Source: a virus
Virus record (IMG/VR): IMGVR_UViG_3300022745_000010
Coordinates: 1-40,684 of that record
DNA length: 40,684 nucleotides
Reading direction: 5' to 3' (one strand)
The translations under genes and the position numbers were made by a program. The notes beneath the pieces are model-generated. The model was given only the letters and a program-made list of their open reading frames with translations, ran no database searches and was not told where the DNA came from. Positions 36,522 to 40,684 of the stretch are shown one piece after another; within the stretch, counting starts at the first letter, position 1; each line of letters starts with the position of its first letter.

Positions 36522-37172
36522 TCAGCCTCCTGCCTTCGGAATCGGAACGCCGCCGATGCCAATCGGCTGCTGGCCCATGGAGCCCGCGCCTGGAATGAAC
36601 GGATGCGACTGCGCGCCCGGAGCCATATTCGGCCGGGGACCCATCGGGCCGCGGCTTTGCATCGGATTCACGGGGCCCACGTTGACGTTCATCGGACGCA
36701 TCGGAGCGCTAGAACCAGGGGCCATGCTGCCCTGAGCCATCGCTCCCATGGCCGCGGCGTGAGAGCCAGGGCCGGGACCCATCGGACCAGCGGGGGCGGC
36801 AGAGGGGCCCTTTCCAAAAAGGTTCGGCGCATTCTTCACGCCCATCGGCTGCGAAGAGTTGCCCGGCTTTCCATTCCGGTCGGGAGCCTCAAAGATGTTC
36901 CCCGAACTGGCTTGCGGCGAAAACGGCTTGGCGGGAGGCTGGCCGCTCGCGCCGTACTGCGGGCCGACGGTACCGGGGACCTCATTGCCAAACTGGCCCG
37001 GCTTTCCGCCCATGCTACCCATGCCGGGAGGAGCACCCTGCGACGGGTCAAACGTCGGGCGCGGAGGCGGCGGGGGAGGCTGCATGGCCCCCGGTCGCAT
37101 GACCTGACCAGCGACCGCGGGGGCATTCTGGCGATTCTGTTGAACAAACTGTGCGAATCCTTGTGCGTCCAT
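36522..37172 (-). CDS. Pro/Gly/Met-rich low-complexity virion protein
   Basis: A 216-residue protein of very low complexity (MQPPPPPPRPTFDPSQGAPP; many MGP, GPM and PMG triplets), probably disordered. It lies between the two Gln/Ala-rich internal proteins. The Pro/Met/Gly style matches the C-terminal tail of the portal. A flexible virion component or interaction scaffold is possible; nothing catalytic is visible. Confidence 0.7.
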   Translation of the reverse strand: MDAQGFAQFVQQNRQNAPAVAGQVMRPGAMQPPPPPPRPTFDPSQGAPPGMGSMGGKPGQFGNEVPGTVGPQYGASGQPPAKPFSPQASSGNIFEAPDRNGKPGNSSQPMGVKNAPNLFGKGPSAAPAGPMGPGPGSHAAAMGAMAQGSMAPGSSAPMRPMNVNVGPVNPMQSRGPMGPRPNMAPGAQSHPFIPGAGSMGQQPIGIGGVPIPKAGG

Positions 37173-37174
37173 TT

Positions 37175-38518
37175 TCAGTATCCTGTCGGTCCGTAGTAGG
37201 GGTCTTTGGTGTTTGTATTCGGGTTCGTACCGCCGATTCCACCGCCACCCGTCCCGTTGCCAGCGGCGGGAGCCTGCGGCTGCCCGGGGTTGCCCTGGTT
37301 GGCGAGAGCCGTCAGCCCGCCCGATGCCACGGACAGCCCCGCGCCGATGACCTTGTTGACCTGGCCGGCTTTGGCAGCGGCGTTCGCCGACGCGATGCCC
37401 GAGTTGATGCTGTTGGCGGCTTGCTGATTCTGCGAGTTCTGCGCCTGTTGGTTGCCCTGAGCCTGGAGCTGTTGGCCTTGAACGTTCTGCGCTTGCGCGT
37501 TGTAGCCCTGAGCCTGGTTCCCGTAGCCAAGCCCAAGCTGCGCAAGCCCAAGCCCAAGCTGCGCCTCGTTCTGCCCTTGGCCCGCGTTGAACTGGCTCAC
37601 CTGGTTGCTCTGCGTCAGCCTGGATTGGTCCTGCCCGCGCATTTGCTCCGTGCCCTGCTGGTATGCCGCACGAGCGGTCGCCATCTCTTGGGCGCGAAGC
37701 ATCGCCATTTGGTTGTTGTAGTCGCCAAGGGCTTGCGCAGAGTTGCCCATGGCGTTCTGCTGGGCCATGGCCATTGCTGCCGCTCCACGGGCGCTAGAAG
37801 CGGCCGAAGACTGGTCGGCGATGGTTCGCCCGATGCCGTAGGTAAGCTGATTCTGGGCGACGCTGGGAGCGTTTCCGTAGGCCGCCTGCTGCGCGAGGCC
37901 GAGCGAGTCGCCCTGGTAGTAGCGCGACTGCTCTTCCTTGCCGGAGAGGAGCGGGTCCTCCGAGGCATACATGTTCTGCCGGCCGGACGAGATGGCGTCC
38001 GCGCCCTGCATGGCGTACTGGTCCTCGTACTGCTGCGAGCGCTGCCCTTGCGCGAGCGCCTGGTCGCTCCAGTCCTGAGCGCCGCCCTGGTACCCGCCGT
38101 AGTTGTAGGCGTTCGGGTCTACGGCGTTCGGGTCGGCCTTGAACCGATTCTGGCCCGAGTTCAAATAGTCGTTGACGAGACCCTTGACAGCTCCGCCTAC
38201 CTCAAGAAACGGGTTCCCCGCACCTTCGGTGGGGCCGCCGGAAGCCCCGCCGTTTGCATCCTGCCACTGCTTGACCTTTGCCGCCTCCTCAAGCGGGTCC
38301 ATGTTGCCGCCAGCATCGTTGTACTGATAGGCGCTCATGGCCGCAGTGGCCTGCGTGTACTGGGGGTTGTTGGAGTCCCACGAGCCCGTTCCGGGACCGT
38401 TACTCAACTGAGCCTGGAGCGCCTGCTTTTCCTCGGTAGACATGGAGGCGTACTCATCCTTACTCGGCAGATTGCCGGGGATGAGATTGCCGTTTTCGTC
38501 ATAGATGGGACCCGCCAT
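37175..38518 (-). CDS. Gln/Asn/Ala-rich internal virion protein
   Basis: A 447-residue protein dominated by Gln, Ala, Asn and Gly, especially residues ~200-400 (GYNAQAQNVQGQQLQAQGNQ; AQLGLGLAQLGLGYG with a repeated LGLG-AQ unit). It likely forms long polar helices. The ATG overlaps the nozzle stop as TAATG. Helical Gln/Ala-rich proteins after the nozzle gene often belong to the ejection set of podoviruses. Confidence 0.7.
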   Translation of the reverse strand: MAGPIYDENGNLIPGNLPSKDEYASMSTEEKQALQAQLSNGPGTGSWDSNNPQYTQATAAMSAYQYNDAGGNMDPLEEAAKVKQWQDANGGASGGPTEGAGNPFLEVGGAVKGLVNDYLNSGQNRFKADPNAVDPNAYNYGGYQGGAQDWSDQALAQGQRSQQYEDQYAMQGADAISSGRQNMYASEDPLLSGKEEQSRYYQGDSLGLAQQAAYGNAPSVAQNQLTYGIGRTIADQSSAASSARGAAAMAMAQQNAMGNSAQALGDYNNQMAMLRAQEMATARAAYQQGTEQMRGQDQSRLTQSNQVSQFNAGQGQNEAQLGLGLAQLGLGYGNQAQGYNAQAQNVQGQQLQAQGNQQAQNSQNQQAANSINSGIASANAAAKAGQVNKVIGAGLSVASGGLTALANQGNPGQPQAPAAGNGTGGGGIGGTNPNTNTKDPYYGPTGY

Positions 38519-40684
38519 TACGATTTTCCTTCCTTCGCAATCTTCGCGACGCCCGCCTTCGGGCCGCCTTCCAAGGCGATACCATAGAACGACCAGCCCT
38601 TCCCGGTGCCCTGGGCGCCTACGGTGGGGACAGTGTCCTCAATCGTCAGGCGCATGGACTCGGAGGCTTGGTTGTTCGGTTGGATGACAAGCCGGCGCGC
38701 TTCCGCGTTGCTGCCGGGGACCGCTGTGACTTCCGCATCGGTGAACGTGCGTGTCTGCGGAGCGGCCGTGTAGAAGTCGTAGTCCAACGTAAGCTTCACC
38801 GTGCAGGGCGTGGAAGCCTTCCCGATGACCTGCCAGTCGTAGATGCGCTGCCGCCCGTCCGGACCGCCGTTGAAGCGCCAGGCCCCCTGCCACTTCGTGG
38901 GGACGTAGTTGCCGAAGTCCGTACCGAGCTGGCTGACGAACTGACAAATGTAGTACTGGTAATCCGCGCCGAACACGGAGTATTTGTTCGTATTTCCGTA
39001 GATATCCAGCTGCGCCACGCACGCGTACTCGGGGGCGTAAATGGCCCCGTTCCCCGCTCCTCGCCCGTAGCTGAAGTAGCGAAGTTCCGACCAGCACTTG
39101 TAACTCTGGTCGTAACAGACCACAGCAGCGGTGGCGCCAGAGTCGCCAGTGCTCGTCCGGTAGTCTGTCAGGCAGAACATGACGCGGTCGTTCTCCTGGT
39201 CGTAGAGGGACCACTTCACAACCGGGTAGGTGTCGGTGAAGTCCAAGACGGCATCGCCGATGGGCTCCACCTGGTACTTGCGGGTCAGGAGTTCAATGCC
39301 ACGGTGAGAGCGGAAGTACACGCCATTATCGGTAGTTACGACCGATTGCGAGTCCGTGCACCCGAGCGAAGAGACCTGCTGCGGCGGGGAGAACTCGGTC
39401 CCGTTCCCACCGTTCTCCGGAGGACCGTCGCCGTCCACAAGGAACACGCCGCGCTCCCGGAAGACCACGAGCCGGTTGTCCAGCGATGCGAGCGCGACCA
39501 CGCGTCCTTGGCCGCCGGGGACCTGCACCTGGAAGCCCGGAGAGAACCAGGCGCCTTCCCCGTCCACCGCGAAGGACGACGAGAAGATGCGGTTGCCGTC
39601 GGCGGAAACCAGGAAGAGCCGGTCCTTGTGCACGCAGCCGTGAATGCTTGCGGGGGCAGGCTCGCGCTGGAGCGATGTTCCTGCGACGCCCGGGTTCCGA
39701 TAGCATTTCTGGCGCGTTGCGAGGTCCGCGTCCAGGGTTACGTCGGTAAAGACGGCCGTGTAAAGGCCTGCGGCCCCGAAGGCATTCGTCGGGCTGCCCG
39801 TAACAAATGTCCACGTAGGGGAAGACGAAACGAGGTAGTAAACCTTTCCGTTCGTGGTGGTTCTGTAAAGCTCTATGGCAAGCTTATCAAACGTGGACAC
39901 CTCGTTCGTATATACATTCATACTGTCCGAGCGGGACAGTATGAGCGGCGGCTGAACGGTTACTGTGTATTGTGCGGCGGTACTGCGGTTTACAGTTACA
40001 ATATCGCTCGTCTCGGACCGCATAACTCGGCCTGATGCATCCGAGAACCGGCACACCGCGATGTACGAATAGGTCCCCGCAGGCACCGCGCCGGCACTAG
40101 AAGAGATGGCTGAGATGCTTGGTGCCGATGGAAACTGTATATCTCCCGCGCGGCTGCCATCGTACACGGACGGGGCAGCACCGGTTACAACTGAGCCCCA
40201 GCTGCCGGGGATATGGGTTGCCGTAGAAAGGTCCGTTAGCAAATCTGTAACAATTGCAACGGACGAATTTTGGCTAGGGGCTTGGACGTGCGATGCGTAT
40301 AGATTTCCGTTATTTACATCCAGCCCCAAGGCGCCGCAAACGAGAGAGTTCTCAAGTATCGCAACCGTTCTCAACTGACCCGTGCGACCGTTAGCAGCAA
40401 CGGTGCCCGTGGTAATGATGGGAATTGCGGTGGTTACGTCCACGACCCATGCCCTGCCAACACCTCCGCCCGAGTACCACTCCGCATTTGTAAGGGGCAC
40501 CGGGAGCGGGGTCGTGTACCCACCAAACATGCCCCTATCAATGATAGCATAAAATCGGGATGTGGATGGAAGCCATGCAAGCGCGCGAACTTGTCCGTTT
40601 GCGGCAGGACTCCAAACGGCCTGTGCGTACACCGTTGCTGCCGCGGAGAACGGGAATACGCTCGTGATGTGTTTGCGATTTCCT
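38518..40684 (-). CDS. Tail nozzle / tail tubular protein, C-terminal part (starts at 1167)
   Basis: The C-terminal 679 residues of the 1068-residue protein that begins at 1167; bases 40558-40684 duplicate 1-127. The region is beta-rich with repeated motifs of blade-like character (LASLDNRLVVFRERGVFLVD; VSSLGCTDSQSVVTTDNGVY; PVVKWSLYDQENDRVMFCLT), as in the propeller of podovirus nozzle or packaged-DNA-stabilising proteins. The stop overlaps the next ATG (TAATG). It should form the distal tail tube, possibly with the receptor-contact region. Confidence 0.75.
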   Translation of the reverse strand, partial: GNRKHITSVFPFSAAATVYAQAVWSPAANGQVRALAWLPSTSRFYAIIDRGMFGGYTTPLPVPLTNAEWYSGGGVGRAWVVDVTTAIPIITTGTVAANGRTGQLRTVAILENSLVCGALGLDVNNGNLYASHVQAPSQNSSVAIVTDLLTDLSTATHIPGSWGSVVTGAAPSVYDGSRAGDIQFPSAPSISAISSSAGAVPAGTYSYIAVCRFSDASGRVMRSETSDIVTVNRSTAAQYTVTVQPPLILSRSDSMNVYTNEVSTFDKLAIELYRTTTNGKVYYLVSSSPTWTFVTGSPTNAFGAAGLYTAVFTDVTLDADLATRQKCYRNPGVAGTSLQREPAPASIHGCVHKDRLFLVSADGNRIFSSSFAVDGEGAWFSPGFQVQVPGGQGRVVALASLDNRLVVFRERGVFLVDGDGPPENGGNGTEFSPPQQVSSLGCTDSQSVVTTDNGVYFRSHRGIELLTRKYQVEPIGDAVLDFTDTYPVVKWSLYDQENDRVMFCLTDYRTSTGDSGATAAVVCYDQSYKCWSELRYFSYGRGAGNGAIYAPEYACVAQLDIYGNTNKYSVFGADYQYYICQFVSQLGTDFGNYVPTKWQGAWRFNGGPDGRQRIYDWQVIGKASTPCTVKLTLDYDFYTAAPQTRTFTDAEVTAVPGSNAEARRLVIQPNNQASESMRLTIEDTVPTVGAQGTGKGWSFYGIALEGGPKAGVAKIAKEGKS
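40558..40684. repeat. Terminal direct repeat, right copy
   Basis: Identical to bases 1-127 over its whole length; see the left copy. Confidence 0.97.

Overview
This window is a complete tailed-phage genome of the short-tailed (podovirus-like) type. Its first 127 bases are repeated exactly as its last 127 bases. One large tail gene reads through that junction in a single open frame: it starts at 1167, runs down to base 1 and continues from 40557 to 38518. The molecule therefore closes into a circle of 40,557 bp, and the terminal repeat is most likely an assembler overlap. The DNA is GC-rich. Every convincing protein gene lies on the minus strand, mostly coupled by 1-8 base overlaps of ATGA, GTGA, TTGA, TAATG or TGATG type. 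A lipoprotein with a clear lipobox in the lysis region suggests a Gram-negative host. I see no integrase, CI-type repressor, DNA polymerase, primase or RNA polymerase, so the phage looks lytic and dependent on host polymerases. The host cannot be named from the sequence.

Layout, read in the direction of transcription (decreasing coordinates). (1) 11186 to 2285: packaging and head genes, namely a candidate small terminase, a membrane micropeptide, a GNAT-like protein, small proteins, large terminase, portal, scaffold, major capsid protein and two small head proteins, closed by a terminator at about 2265. (2) 2212 to 1, then 40557 to 30906: head-tail connector, a small tail protein, the 1068-residue tail nozzle protein, four internal or ejection proteins of 447, 216, 833 and 1024 residues, and a small structural protein. 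(3) 30551 to 28965: lysis cassette with holin-like peptides, a lipoprotein and a GH25-like TIM-barrel glycosidase, interrupted by an AT-rich, strand-asymmetric intergenic region. (4) 28933 to 27766: a Cys-rich protein and a tRNA cluster in which only one of five members is fully canonical, closed by a terminator. (5) 27726 to 17242: many small accessory genes and the replication and recombination module, namely a PD-(D/E)XK-like protein, DnaB helicase, VRR-NUC nuclease, ERF annealing protein and SSB, closed by a terminator. (6) 17201 to 14474: a Cas4/RecB-like nuclease followed by small helix-turn-helix and unknown proteins, closed by a terminator. (7) 13934 to 11846: small early-type genes including a ribbon-helix-helix protein, closed by a terminator.

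Between 11186 and 11846 lies the largest non-coding region. It holds four iteron-like copies of CTGCAAGGATTGTGCCA, a tandem 21-bp repeat, and on the plus strand a sigma70-like promoter followed by two terminators. This predicts a short plus-strand RNA in an otherwise minus-strand genome. The region is the best candidate for the replication origin and control locus.

How the parts may work together: DnaB, SSB, ERF and the nucleases would organise replication and concatemer formation with host polymerases. TerL, portal, scaffold and capsid build and fill the head. The connector and nozzle form the tail, the large low-complexity proteins are probably ejected with the DNA, and the lysis cassette releases progeny. 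The less usual elements are the degenerate tRNA array, the overprinted nuclease gene, a gene-deletion scar at 25850-25885, possible leaderless promoters, and several membrane micropeptides below common annotation size cut-offs.
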